Origin: Propionivibrio sp.
GTDB taxonomy: Bacteria > Pseudomonadota > Gammaproteobacteria > Burkholderiales > Rhodocyclaceae
NCBI GenBank assembly: GCA_016705685.1
Contig: JADJLB010000012.1
Coordinates: forward strand, 124,001-188,000
Length of the DNA: 64,000 nt
Reading direction: 5' to 3'
Under the pieces are notes generated by a model, which worked only from the letters and a program-made list of their open reading frames with translations, made no database searches and was not told where the DNA came from. Shown here in pieces: positions 38,390 to 46,837 of the stretch. Both the position numbers and the translations under genes were made by a program. Positions within the stretch are counted from its first letter, which is position 1, and the number at the start of each line of letters is the position of its first letter.

Positions 38390-41155
38390 ATGAATATCGC
38401 CCTGCTGAAAGACTTCTTCGCGAGTTTCGTTCGAACCCGGGGCATCGGCCGCCATTTCCGACGCCTCGTCATGCTCGACTCTATCACGGGCACCAGCGTC
38501 AGTCGTGAATTGCCGCCCGCCTTGTCGCAAAGCCTGGTCAATGCCGCCCGGAGCGAACCTGAAGCCTTGCTCAAGCAACTTGATTCCCACCCCCACGGAC
38601 TGAGCGAAGCGCAAGCCGACACCGCGCGCGAGCGCTTTGGCTTGAATGAAGTCGAACACGAAAAGCCGCCGTCCTGGATGCTGCATCTGTGGCATTGCTA
38701 CAAGACGCCATTCGATCTGCTGCTCACATTGCTCGCGGCGATTTCCTACGTCACCGAAGACCACAAGGCGACCATCGTCATCAGCACCATGGTGGTGATC
38801 TCGGTATTCATCCGGTTCTGGCAAGAAAGCAAGTCCAACCGCGCCGCCGACAAACTGAAGGCGATGGTGAGCAACACCGCTACGGTCATTCGACACGATC
38901 TTGCGGAAGATGCTTTGGAGGTCGCCCGCCGGTATTTCGAGATCCAGCTCCACCCGAAACCCCCGCGCAAAATCGAACTGCCGATCAAACTGCTTGTCCC
39001 GGGCGATCTGATCGTGCTCTCCGCCGGCGACATGATTCCCGCCGATTGCCGCTTGCTCTCCGCCAAGGATCTGTTCGTTGCCCAGGCGGCCATGACAGGC
39101 GAATCGCTTCCGGTTGAAAAGTATGTTCTGCAGCGGGATGACAATGCCGAGAACGTCCTGGAACTGGACAACATTTTGTTCATGGGCACCAACGTCGTCT
39201 CGGGTTCGGCGACGGCCATCGTGGTCAACACTGGCAACCGCACGTATTTTGGCGCTCTGGCTCAGCGCGTGACCCTGAGCGATCGCACCCCGACCCAGTT
39301 CCAGGCCGGAGTCAACAAGGTCGCCTGGCTGCTGATCCGCTTCATGTTTGTCATGACGCCGCTGGTACTGTTCATCAACGGCTTTACCAAAGGTGACTGG
39401 GCCGAGGCTTTCCTCTTCGCCATGTCCGTTGCCGTCGGACTGACTCCGGAAATGCTGCCGATGATCGTCACATCGACGCTAGCCAAAGGCGCCGTGATGC
39501 TGTCGCGCCAGAAAGTGATCGTGAAACGACTGGACGCCATCCAGAATTTTGGCGCCATGGACGTGCTGTGTACCGACAAGACGGGAACGCTGACCCAGGA
39601 CAAGATTTTCCTGGCTCACCATACCGACGTCTGGGGCGAGGAATCCGACGACGTCCTGGAATCGGCTTACCTCAATAGTTACTACCAGACCGGCCTGAAG
39701 AACCTGCTCGATGTCGCCGTGCTCGAACACGTTGAAGTCCATCGCGAACTCGAAGTGGCCACGGCTTTTCGCAAGGTCGATGAAATTCCCTTCGATTTCA
39801 CCCGGCGTCGCATGTCGGTGGTGGTGGCCGAACACGACGAGCATCACCTGCTGATCTGCAAGGGCGCGGTCGAGGAAATTCTCAGTATCTGTAGTTGGGT
39901 CCGTCACGGCGACACGGACGAACCCTTGACCGCCGAATTGCTAGAGCGCGTCCGCACCGTCACCGCCGAGCAGAATGCCGATGGTCTGCGCGTGGTGGCC
40001 GTGGCTTCCCGGGAATTGCCGCCAACTCAGGAGGCCTATGGCGTCGCCGACGAAAGCGGGCTGACCCTGGTTGGCTACGTGGCTTTTCTCGACCCGCCCA
40101 AGGAATCCACGGCGCCGGCACTCAAGGCCCTGGCCGCGCACGGCGTCTCAGTCAAGGTTCTGACCGGCGATAACGAACTGGTGACCGCCAAGATTTGCCG
40201 TGAAGTGGGGCTGGAAGCGGACGCCATCCTTCTGGGCTCAGCCGTCGAGCGGATGAACGACGCCGAATTGTCCTTGGCAGTGGAAACCCATCAGGTGTTT
40301 GCCAAACTGACGCCTGCGCACAAAGAACGCATCGTCGGATTGCTCAAGTCCAACGGACACGTGGTCGGCTTCATGGGCGACGGGATCAACGATGCGTCTG
40401 CGCTGCGCACCGCCGACATCGGCATATCGGTTGACACCGCAGTGGATATAGCCAAGGAAGCCGCCGATATCATCCTGCTGGAAAAGAGCCTGATGGTGCT
40501 GGAAGAAGGCGTGGTCGAAGGCCGCAAGACCTTTGCCAACATGCTGAAGTACATCAAGATGACGGCCAGTTCCAATTTCGGCAACGTGTTTTCGGTACTG
40601 GTGGCGAGCGCCTTCATCCCGTTTCTGCCCATGCTACCGATGCACCTGCTGGTGCAAAATCTGCTGTACGACATCTCGCAAATCGCCATCCCGTTCGACA
40701 ACGTTGACGAAGAACTCGTGAAAGAGCCTCAGCGCTGGAATCCCGGCGATCTGGGCCGCTTCATGCTCTTCTTCGGGCCGGTCAGTTCCATCTTCGACAT
40801 AACGACTTACTGCGTCATGTGGTTTATCTTCGGCGCGAACACGCCGGAACAACAAACCCTGTTCCAGTCGGGTTGGTTCATCGAAGGGCTGATGACCCAG
40901 ACCCTGGTCGTGCACATGATCCGCACCCAGAAAATCCCCTTCCTGGAGAGTCGTCCAGGCACGGCCCTGCTGGCGACGACCGGCCTGATCATGATGATCG
41001 GCATTTCCATTCCGATGGGTCCGCTCGCACACTATTTCAAGCTGCAAGCGCTGCCGCTGACTTACTTCCCGATTCTGCTGGTCATCCTGGCGGGCTACAT
41101 GATCCTGACGCAGGCCATGAAGCGCTACTACACTCGCCGCTTTGGTTGGCGCTAG
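38390..41155 (+). CDS. mgtA: Mg2+-transporting P-type ATPase (MgtA type)
   Basis: A 921-residue P3B-type ATPase importing magnesium. Phosphorylation site is CTDKTGTLTQDKIF, actuator AAMTGESLPVEK, hinge VGFMGDGINDASALR, and the gate helix reads AVGLTPEMLPMIV. Ten membrane segments are expected. The N-terminal DSHPHGLSEAQADTARERFG region is typical. Length fits MgtA (about 900). No mgtC lies next to it. It is divergent from the secreted protein gene, 111 bp away. Confidence 0.94.
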   Translation: MNIALLKDFFASFVRTRGIGRHFRRLVMLDSITGTSVSRELPPALSQSLVNAARSEPEALLKQLDSHPHGLSEAQADTARERFGLNEVEHEKPPSWMLHLWHCYKTPFDLLLTLLAAISYVTEDHKATIVISTMVVISVFIRFWQESKSNRAADKLKAMVSNTATVIRHDLAEDALEVARRYFEIQLHPKPPRKIELPIKLLVPGDLIVLSAGDMIPADCRLLSAKDLFVAQAAMTGESLPVEKYVLQRDDNAENVLELDNILFMGTNVVSGSATAIVVNTGNRTYFGALAQRVTLSDRTPTQFQAGVNKVAWLLIRFMFVMTPLVLFINGFTKGDWAEAFLFAMSVAVGLTPEMLPMIVTSTLAKGAVMLSRQKVIVKRLDAIQNFGAMDVLCTDKTGTLTQDKIFLAHHTDVWGEESDDVLESAYLNSYYQTGLKNLLDVAVLEHVEVHRELEVATAFRKVDEIPFDFTRRRMSVVVAEHDEHHLLICKGAVEEILSICSWVRHGDTDEPLTAELLERVRTVTAEQNADGLRVVAVASRELPPTQEAYGVADESGLTLVGYVAFLDPPKESTAPALKALAAHGVSVKVLTGDNELVTAKICREVGLEADAILLGSAVERMNDAELSLAVETHQVFAKLTPAHKERIVGLLKSNGHVVGFMGDGINDASALRTADIGISVDTAVDIAKEAADIILLEKSLMVLEEGVVEGRKTFANMLKYIKMTASSNFGNVFSVLVASAFIPFLPMLPMHLLVQNLLYDISQIAIPFDNVDEELVKEPQRWNPGDLGRFMLFFGPVSSIFDITTYCVMWFIFGANTPEQQTLFQSGWFIEGLMTQTLVVHMIRTQKIPFLESRPGTALLATTGLIMMIGISIPMGPLAHYFKLQALPLTYFPILLVILAGYMILTQAMKRYYTRRFGWR

Positions 41156-41212
41156 GGTTGGCGTCAATGCGCGTAGCGGCGGCGATTCAGCCCGGCCCGC
41201 AATGGCCGACGA

Positions 41213-41581
41213 TCAAAAGTCGTCGGGCGCTTCCCAGAGGATGAACCCCTCCTCCTGAAGCGTTAGGTTCATCATCTTGAGCAAAGGATGGGCTCGCTGG
41301 CCCAGGTGAATGCCGGCACGTCCGGATTTGTGTTCTTCGTCGTCGCCCTTCGTGTCGTCATCGACGACACCTTCCTGCCGAGCTTTATGCTCGGCTTCGC
41401 GCAGTGCCAGTTTTTCCTCATCAACGGCTTTCTGCAATGTCGCCATGGCCTCCGGCAACTGGTCTTTGGTGAATACGCCGCGTGCTGTACATTCCTTGCC
41501 GACGATCTCCAGCAGTTGTCGCATATCCTTGGCGAACATGATGATCTCGCCGGAAGCGCTCGAAGTCAGTCTGACCAACAT
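41213..41581 (-). CDS. DUF1840-type protein
   Basis: The 122-residue protein starts MLVRLTSSASGEIIMFAKDM and ends FILWEAPDDF, a layout typical of the DUF1840 family of beta- and gammaproteobacteria, function unknown. The ribosome site GGGAGAA precedes the ATG. It lies just outside the left end of the genomic island. Confidence 0.85.
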   Translation of the reverse strand: MLVRLTSSASGEIIMFAKDMRQLLEIVGKECTARGVFTKDQLPEAMATLQKAVDEEKLALREAEHKARQEGVVDDDTKGDDEEHKSGRAGIHLGQRAHPLLKMMNLTLQEEGFILWEAPDDF

Positions 41582-41649
41582 GATTATTTTCTCCCTATAT
41601 AGCTTCTATTCCGCCACCTCGCCGATCATCGGTATGGTCGACGTACAGC

Positions 41650-41710
41650 TTGACCATTGTACGCCTGCTTATCGCATCATCTAGCACACCTGACCGGTTA
41701 GAATGGTCAA
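41650..41710. promoter_or_regulatory. TTGACCATT/AATGGTCAA dyad before the displaced ROK 5' end
   Basis: A 9-bp perfect inverted repeat (41650-41658 and 41702-41710) spaced 43 bp lies 39 bp upstream of the ATG of the displaced ROK start. It may have been the operator of the sugar kinase gene before the island entered. The function is inferred only from position. Confidence 0.35.
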
Positions 41711-41748
41711 CGTCATAAGGCCACTCTCGGATGCGAAGACTTGCTGCC

Positions 41749-41883
41749 ATGCCCAGTTCGGACACTTCACTCCCAACATCGTTGTCGCTCGGCGTCGACC
41801 TTGGCGGCACCAAGATCGAATATGCCAGAGAATTGCGAATTCTTTCCGCTGCCCTCCACTTGCATCCGATGCATACTTCGTAA
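41749..41883 (+). pseudogene. Displaced 5' end of a ROK sugar kinase gene
   Basis: The frame reads MPSSDTSLPTSLSLGV and then DLGGTKIE, the N-terminal ROK phosphate-binding motif. It then runs into 20 unrelated codons and a stop. The intact ROK gene carries the same DLGGTKIE codons at 59255. The fragment is best read as the original gene start left behind at the island's insertion point. Confidence 0.75.
41797..41819 (+). repeat. Left island attachment repeat (attL candidate)
   Basis: 23 bp starting GACCTTGGCGGC and ending AAGATCGA, identical to 59255-59277 and in the same coding frame of the ROK motif. Flanking bases differ on both sides, as expected for a recombination core. Confidence 0.78.
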
Positions 41884-42024
41884 CATACTGATTTATATCG
41901 ACACTGATATTGATCGGACGGATATGGAGTTATCTGAGTCCGCTTGCAACCGATGCTTTTGATGTAGCTATTGGTGTAGCTGCAACGTGCTACAGTGTAG
42001 TTAGCTACACTTTTAGTCAAAAAC

Positions 42025-42084
42025 ATGGGACAACTCACTGACGTACAAATCCAGTCATGGATTAGGCAAAGCAAACCTGTCGCG
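42025..42084 (+). pseudogene. Truncated phage/P4-type tyrosine integrase, 5' end only
   Basis: The first 20 codons (MGQLTDVQIQSWIRQSKPVA) resemble the N-terminus of P4-type integrases, which often begin with LTDxQIRAW. The frame is cut exactly where the IS21 left end begins. No remainder is seen on the other side of the IS, so a deletion accompanied or followed the insertion. Its place just inside the left repeat is where an island integrase is expected. Confidence 0.6.
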
Positions 42085-42289
42085 TGTTCGCGCCGATTGA
42101 ATCTTGACCCAGGGTGCTGATTGAAATATGACCCAGGACGGGTAGCTACTGTTTGAGTTAGCAACTGTGGATAAGTGTAGCAAACGGTGGGTAGTGATGT
42201 TCTCCTTTCTCGGTCTCGCGGGGCAATCGGAATGCGCTGGGAAGGCGCGAAGGGCGTAGCCCGAAGCGAATTTCCCAGCGCGCGACGAC

Positions 42290-43098
42290 TCAGAGCGGTT
42301 CTTCAATTGGTGCGTCTTCTTTGCCACCCTTGCGTTTGAGCTCCCGTGATTTGATGCGCGACTTGGCGGCAATGCTGCTGTGCTGGAATCGATAGGACTC
42401 GTTCCCTGTTTCCACGATATGGCAGTGATGGGTGAGGCGATCCAGGAGTGCTGTCGTCATCTTGGCATCGCCAAACACGCTGGACCACTCCGGAGAAGCT
42501 CAGGTTCGTCGTAATCACCACGCTCGTGTGCTCGTATAGCTTGGACAGCAGATGAAACAGCAAGGCGCCACCGGCCTGGCTAAACGGGAGGTAGCCCAGT
42601 TCATCGAGAATGACCAGATCCATCCGTAGAAGCGACAGTGCTATTCGCCCGGCCTTGCCATCGCGCTTCTCCCGTTCCAGCACATTGACCAGATCCACCG
42701 TGGAGTAGAAGCGCACCCGTTTGCCCTGCAAGGCAATCCCGGACACGGCAATGGCGGTGGCCAAAGTGCGTCTTGCCCGTGCCCGGCCCACCAATAAACA
42801 CCGCGTTCTGCGCCGTGTCGGTAAAGGACAGCGTCGCCAGTTCCTTGATCAGGGGCTGATCCGCACTCGACGCATCGAAGTCAAATCCCGCCAGATCACG
42901 ATGCACGGGGAACTTGGCCATGTTCATCTGGTGACTCACGGAGCGCATCGCGCGGTCGGTGTGCTCTTCTTGCAGCAGGTGCTCAATCAACCACCGCGAC
43001 GACTCAGTCGATGTCGTGCCCTGAGCCATCAATTCGGTCCAGGCAATGGCCATCCCTTGCAATCGCAGTTCCTTGAGTTCAATCGCGATATCACGCAT
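42290..43098 (-). pseudogene. istB: istB transposition helper ATPase, two frameshifts
   Basis: IstB is the AAA+ helper of IS21 transposition. The N-terminal part reads MRDIAIELKELRLQGMAIAW, then Walker A FIGGPGTGKTH. One extra base near 42763-42765 shifts the frame; ATAIAVSGIALQGKRVRFYS continues in another. A second extra base near 42490 shifts it again before FGDAKMTTALLDRLTHHCHI. Repairing both gives an intact protein of normal length. Its start overlaps the istA end. Confidence 0.88.
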
Positions 43099-44618
43099 GG
43101 TTCACCTCTGCTGCGTCAGCCCCCACGTCGTCGGGATCCCGCAGGCTGTCGTAACGACTGGGGTTGGCCAGCGGCGCTTCCTTGAGCTGCAAACTGGTTT
43201 CCACGCAGGCCGGCGTTGGCGTGGCATTCAGACGAGCCAGCACATTGAGGACATGCTCGGCACTCAGGGCCCCGGATTCGATCACCAGTTCCACCGCGAC
43301 CAAGACCGCATCCAACCCCGATGTCGGTACAGCGGCCAGTACCTGCGACATGATCTTATCTCCACCCGTGTGTCGCATCAGGCCTTGCTTTAACAACTAG
43401 GGGTGCAGGCAAGTCAGCGAACGGCGCGCCATTTCTGAGCGCCCCGGGTTTGCGTTCCACTATCGAGATGTAGTGCTGCCAGTCGTAGCAGATCTCGCCC
43501 CGCTCGGTCAGGCGATCATGACTGGCGACCACCGCATCGCCAGCCACAATGCTCACCCGGGTCGGATAGAGTCGGGTGCTGACTCGCTGCCCGGCAAACT
43601 CGCAGGGCACTGAGTAGCGATTACGCTGCACGCTGACCAGGCAGGTGCTCGATACCCGTGCCGGTTTCTCTACGTAGCCGTCAAACGGCGTGGGCATCGG
43701 CATCATCTCGGCGCCTTCCTGCTCGAGCATTTCCGCGACGCTGAAAGTCTTGTGTTCCGGATGACGCAGTTCACTCCACAGCGACCGGCAACGCTCGCCC
43801 AGCCACAGGTTGAGTTCCGTGAACGAGCGAAACTGCCGATTCTGCGCATCCAGCCAGATACGCCGCCGACTGTCTTGCACGTTCTTCTCGACGACGCCTT
43901 TCTCCCAGCCCGAGGCGACATTGCAGAAGTCGGCGTCAAACAGGTAGTGCGCGCACATGACGGCAAAGCGCGCATTGACCACACGTCCCTTACCCTTGTT
44001 GACCTTGTCCACTGCCGTCTTCATATTGTCATAGATGCCGCGACGGGGAATGCCGCCCAGCGCGGTAAAGGATCGCGTGTGGGCATCGAACAGCATTTCG
44101 TGGCCTTGGCTCGGGTAGGCTACCAACCAGAACGCGCGGCTAGCGCACAGCTTGAGATGAGAAACTTGCATGCGTCGGTAGATGCCGCCAATCACGAGTC
44201 CTTCTTCGCTCCAGTCAAACTGGAATGCTTCGCCCAACTCGAAACTCAGGGGAACAAAGGCGTGCGGGGCTTTGCCTTCTTGACCGCGCCAGGCGCGGAT
44301 GAAGGCAGTGAGTTGGCTGTAGCCGCCTACGTAACCTTCGATCTTGATTTGCGCCAATAAATCCTTGGCAGTGCGCCGGTTCTGTTTGGCGCGGTGCGAA
44401 TCGGCTTTGAGCGCCTGCTCAATGACTCCGTGGAACCGCGTGAGTCGGCTTGGTCCCGGAACCCTGAGGTAAGTCGGTGGGGCAGCTTCCTTGGGCTCTC
44501 TCACCCATTTGCGGATCGTGTTGCGCGACAACCCCGTGCGCTTTGTGATTTCGTGCAGCGACTGCTTGTCGCGGAAATACATCCGTCGAATCTTGCCTAT
44601 CATTTCCATGGTGATCAC
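43091..44618 (-). pseudogene. istA: istA transposase of IS21 family, one frameshift
   Basis: IstA has an N-terminal HTH (IRRMYFRDKQSLHEITKRTG) and a DDE integrase core (FQFDWSEE, GIYDNMKTAVDK, WEKGVVEKNVQDSRR). The main frame covers 420 residues (43356-44618). An extra base near 43398 diverts it to a stop; the true C-terminus (KQGLMRHTGGDKIMSQVLAA...) continues in another frame to 43091. The DDE core itself is complete. Confidence 0.9.
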
Positions 44619-44723
44619 CTTTTATCTCCCGCCTAAAAATTAGGCGGAACTAGTGGAACACCTGGGTCAGTTTTACGTCAGCATTTCGCCTATTGCTGGG
44701 TCACTATTCGGTCAGCGTCAACA

Positions 44724-45103
44724 CACTTGCCCCAAAGAGAACAACGGGCCCTCATTGTGCGGGGGTGGCATTGAATGCGAGTTGGCGGGTAAATCTGGAA
44801 TTTCGTTTGACATGGCAGTGGCTCCTATTGGTTGAGCCGCACCGCCAAAAAGCGCCGAGTCCGTAAACGCAAAAAGCCACAACTCGGGGAGTCATGGCTT
44901 TTGATACAAGCGTCGGAAACTGCGCGCTTTCTGGCACGTCGCGACTACGGCGCTATACGCCGTAGTGTAATGCTAATCGGATACCACCGCTGGGCCAAGC
45001 ATCAAAAAACTTTGGCACTTGCTTACCAGTTCTCGACACTGCCCACACATCACCGACGATACATGTTGGCTATTGCCGGGTTACGCATGAATTTCATTCG
45101 CAG
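44724..45103. other. Region between IS21 and gajB, with hairpins
   Basis: No gene is supported here. Beside the terminator at 44871-44903, a perfect 9-bp hairpin (ACTACGGCG, loop CTATA, CGCCGTAGT) lies at 44944-44966, 138 bp after the gajB stop. A plus-strand open frame (44832-45197) overlaps gajB and both hairpins and is basic and low in protein character, so I do not call it. Confidence 0.45.
44871..44903 (-). terminator. Strong intrinsic terminator downstream of gajB
   Basis: On the minus strand AAAAGCCATGACTC pairs with GAGTTGTGGCTTTT around a CCC loop (14 bp including two G-T pairs), followed by a T-run. It is the first clear terminator after the long hsdM-to-gajB gene series, about 200 bp beyond the gajB stop. 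Confidence 0.75.
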
Positions 45104-46837
45104 TCAAAGAAATGAACACGGGTCATTTGCCGGAGTAAGAATTGTCGCCCTCCTCATTGCTCGGGTGACGCCAACACGCAACGCAAGTAATGCCTGACCT
45201 CTTTCGCGGTCGGACGCATTGCCCCGAAGAATCTTGCCTTGGTGGCTTCCTTCGTAGATGACCACCTCACTAAACTCTTTCCCCTTGGACTTATGGATAG
45301 TCATCACATGAATCCCCTTCCAGTCTTTCAACGAAGCGGAAAAGTGCTCTTGTACGAGAGCATCGCGAACAGCGCTCTCCGCTCCGAAATAGCTTCCAGT
45401 GGATCGCCATAGTTCACTTAACCGGGATCGGAGCGCTGCCCCTTTGTGCAACAACCTCAGGTATTTTGCGTCGGAGGCCACTTGCTGCAGGACATCAATT
45501 CCACTCGCGTCAAGCAAATCCCTCATTGACAGCCAATCAACCCATGGATCGCCAAATAGCTCCGTGCCGAATCGCTTTTCGGCAAGCGCATGGGCAGCAG
45601 TTATTAGCTTCTTTTTCTTTGGCCCCTTAATGTCGCCCGACGCCAAGAATCCATCCAGCGCTCCAACTAGATCAAGTTCGACCTGATTTGGAAGTTTTGA
45701 GCCTTTGCGTCCTCTTATGTGCACGCACAGGTTATTGATAAGGCGCTGTGCAATGATCCCCGAGCTTGTTCCCCCTTCCAGCAACGATGCGATCAGGACC
45801 GCTGCCAATGATGGAGCTTCAGTGTCCAGTGCGACATCGTGAGGTAAAACGGGCAAACCATCTGTTGCAACACCAAGGTAATCCGAAACCTGAAGCATCA
45901 ACTGTTTAGTAGGGACGAGAACCGCGAGCGACCATCCATCACCACCATCCTTAATCAGCCTCTTTAGGCTCTTAATGACGGCAGTCTTTAACGGATATAG
46001 CTGGTTGAGCCCACGATAAAAGCGGTATCCATCGACGGCGACGTGGGTGTAGGCCTTTCCCTTATTTGCACCAGTAAGCAGATCATTTCCAAAATCCGCA
46101 ATGTCGGTCCCGCTGCTGCGATGATTTTCAGAACCAAAATCGAAGGTTTGAGGAGAAAAGACAGAAATGAACTCCCCTATACGCCTAGGATCAGCCCCCC
46201 GAAATTCATAGATGCGTTGTTCTGCATCAGCGAGCGCTAAGATTTTGCTTCGCTGGCCGAGTGACTGAATCAACGCCCACTCGTCTTGATTTGTGTCCTG
46301 AAATTCATCCAAAATGATGAAGGGATACGCATCGCTGATAATCTGAGAAAGGGCATTGCTCCGCGCCAGAAGCGCCGCAGCCGTTTCTGCAAACAGGTCG
46401 AAATGCAGAAGGCCATCTTCGACGAACAAGCGACGCTTTTCAGACAGCCTATCGCCTTCACTTTTTATCGCAGAGAGCTTTGCGGCGGCCTCTGGTGGCG
46501 GCAATAGCGTGATGCGGCGGCCTTCGCGCATCAGATAGCCATGACTCCGAAGCAAATTCCAAGTAAAGCCGTGGTATGTATTTACCTCAAGACAACTGAA
46601 GTCTTTCGCAGACAGCAATTTCCCTGCATGTTGAGCCACGCGAGCAATCGTTGCCCTGGCAAAGCTCAGGAACAGAATTTTTTGCCCTGATTTCAGAATG
46701 CCCGCTCGAATTTCCTGATCGGCTTTGAGCAAGGCAATGGTGGTCTTACCCGATCCCGGCCCGCCAAGGACGACAGCATTCCCGGAAGCCCCAAGCAGTG
46801 CCTTTCTCGACTCAGATAGCTCGATAACAGCCGTCAT
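45104..46837 (-). CDS. gajB: Gabija protein GajB, UvrD-like helicase
   Basis: The 577-residue SF1A helicase-like protein has Walker A LGGPGSGKTTIAL, motif II FIILDEFQDTNQDE, motif III LADAEQRIYEFRGADP, motif V VMTIHKSKGKEF and motif VI VGVTRAMRRA. Its start (TAATG) overlaps the gajA stop by one base, the arrangement of Gabija anti-phage systems. In Gabija, GajB senses nucleic-acid ends or nucleotide state and works with the GajA nuclease. The DNA is less GC-rich than the core chromosome. Confidence 0.87.
   Translation of the reverse strand: MTAVIELSESRKALLGASGNAVVLGGPGSGKTTIALLKADQEIRAGILKSGQKILFLSFARATIARVAQHAGKLLSAKDFSCLEVNTYHGFTWNLLRSHGYLMREGRRITLLPPPEAAAKLSAIKSEGDRLSEKRRLFVEDGLLHFDLFAETAAALLARSNALSQIISDAYPFIILDEFQDTNQDEWALIQSLGQRSKILALADAEQRIYEFRGADPRRIGEFISVFSPQTFDFGSENHRSSGTDIADFGNDLLTGANKGKAYTHVAVDGYRFYRGLNQLYPLKTAVIKSLKRLIKDGGDGWSLAVLVPTKQLMLQVSDYLGVATDGLPVLPHDVALDTEAPSLAAVLIASLLEGGTSSGIIAQRLINNLCVHIRGRKGSKLPNQVELDLVGALDGFLASGDIKGPKKKKLITAAHALAEKRFGTELFGDPWVDWLSMRDLLDASGIDVLQQVASDAKYLRLLHKGAALRSRLSELWRSTGSYFGAESAVRDALVQEHFSASLKDWKGIHVMTIHKSKGKEFSEVVIYEGSHQGKILRGNASDRERGQALLALRVGVTRAMRRATILTPANDPCSFL

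Larger units (their letters stand above)
42085..44723 (-). mobile_element. IS21-family insertion sequence (decayed)
   Basis: Left end TGTTCGCGCCGATTGAATC... and right end (reverse complement) TGTTGACGCTGACCGAATA... share TGTT and a GAnnGAATnnTGACCCAG block; further TGACCCAG copies lie internally, as in IS21-type multiple terminal repeats. It encodes istA and istB on the minus strand, both frameshifted. No target duplication is visible at the ends, consistent with a flanking deletion. Confidence 0.88.

Noticed and set aside
44832-45197. 121-codon basic plus-strand ORF
   Set aside because: It spans two hairpins, runs into gajB antisense and has no ribosome site.
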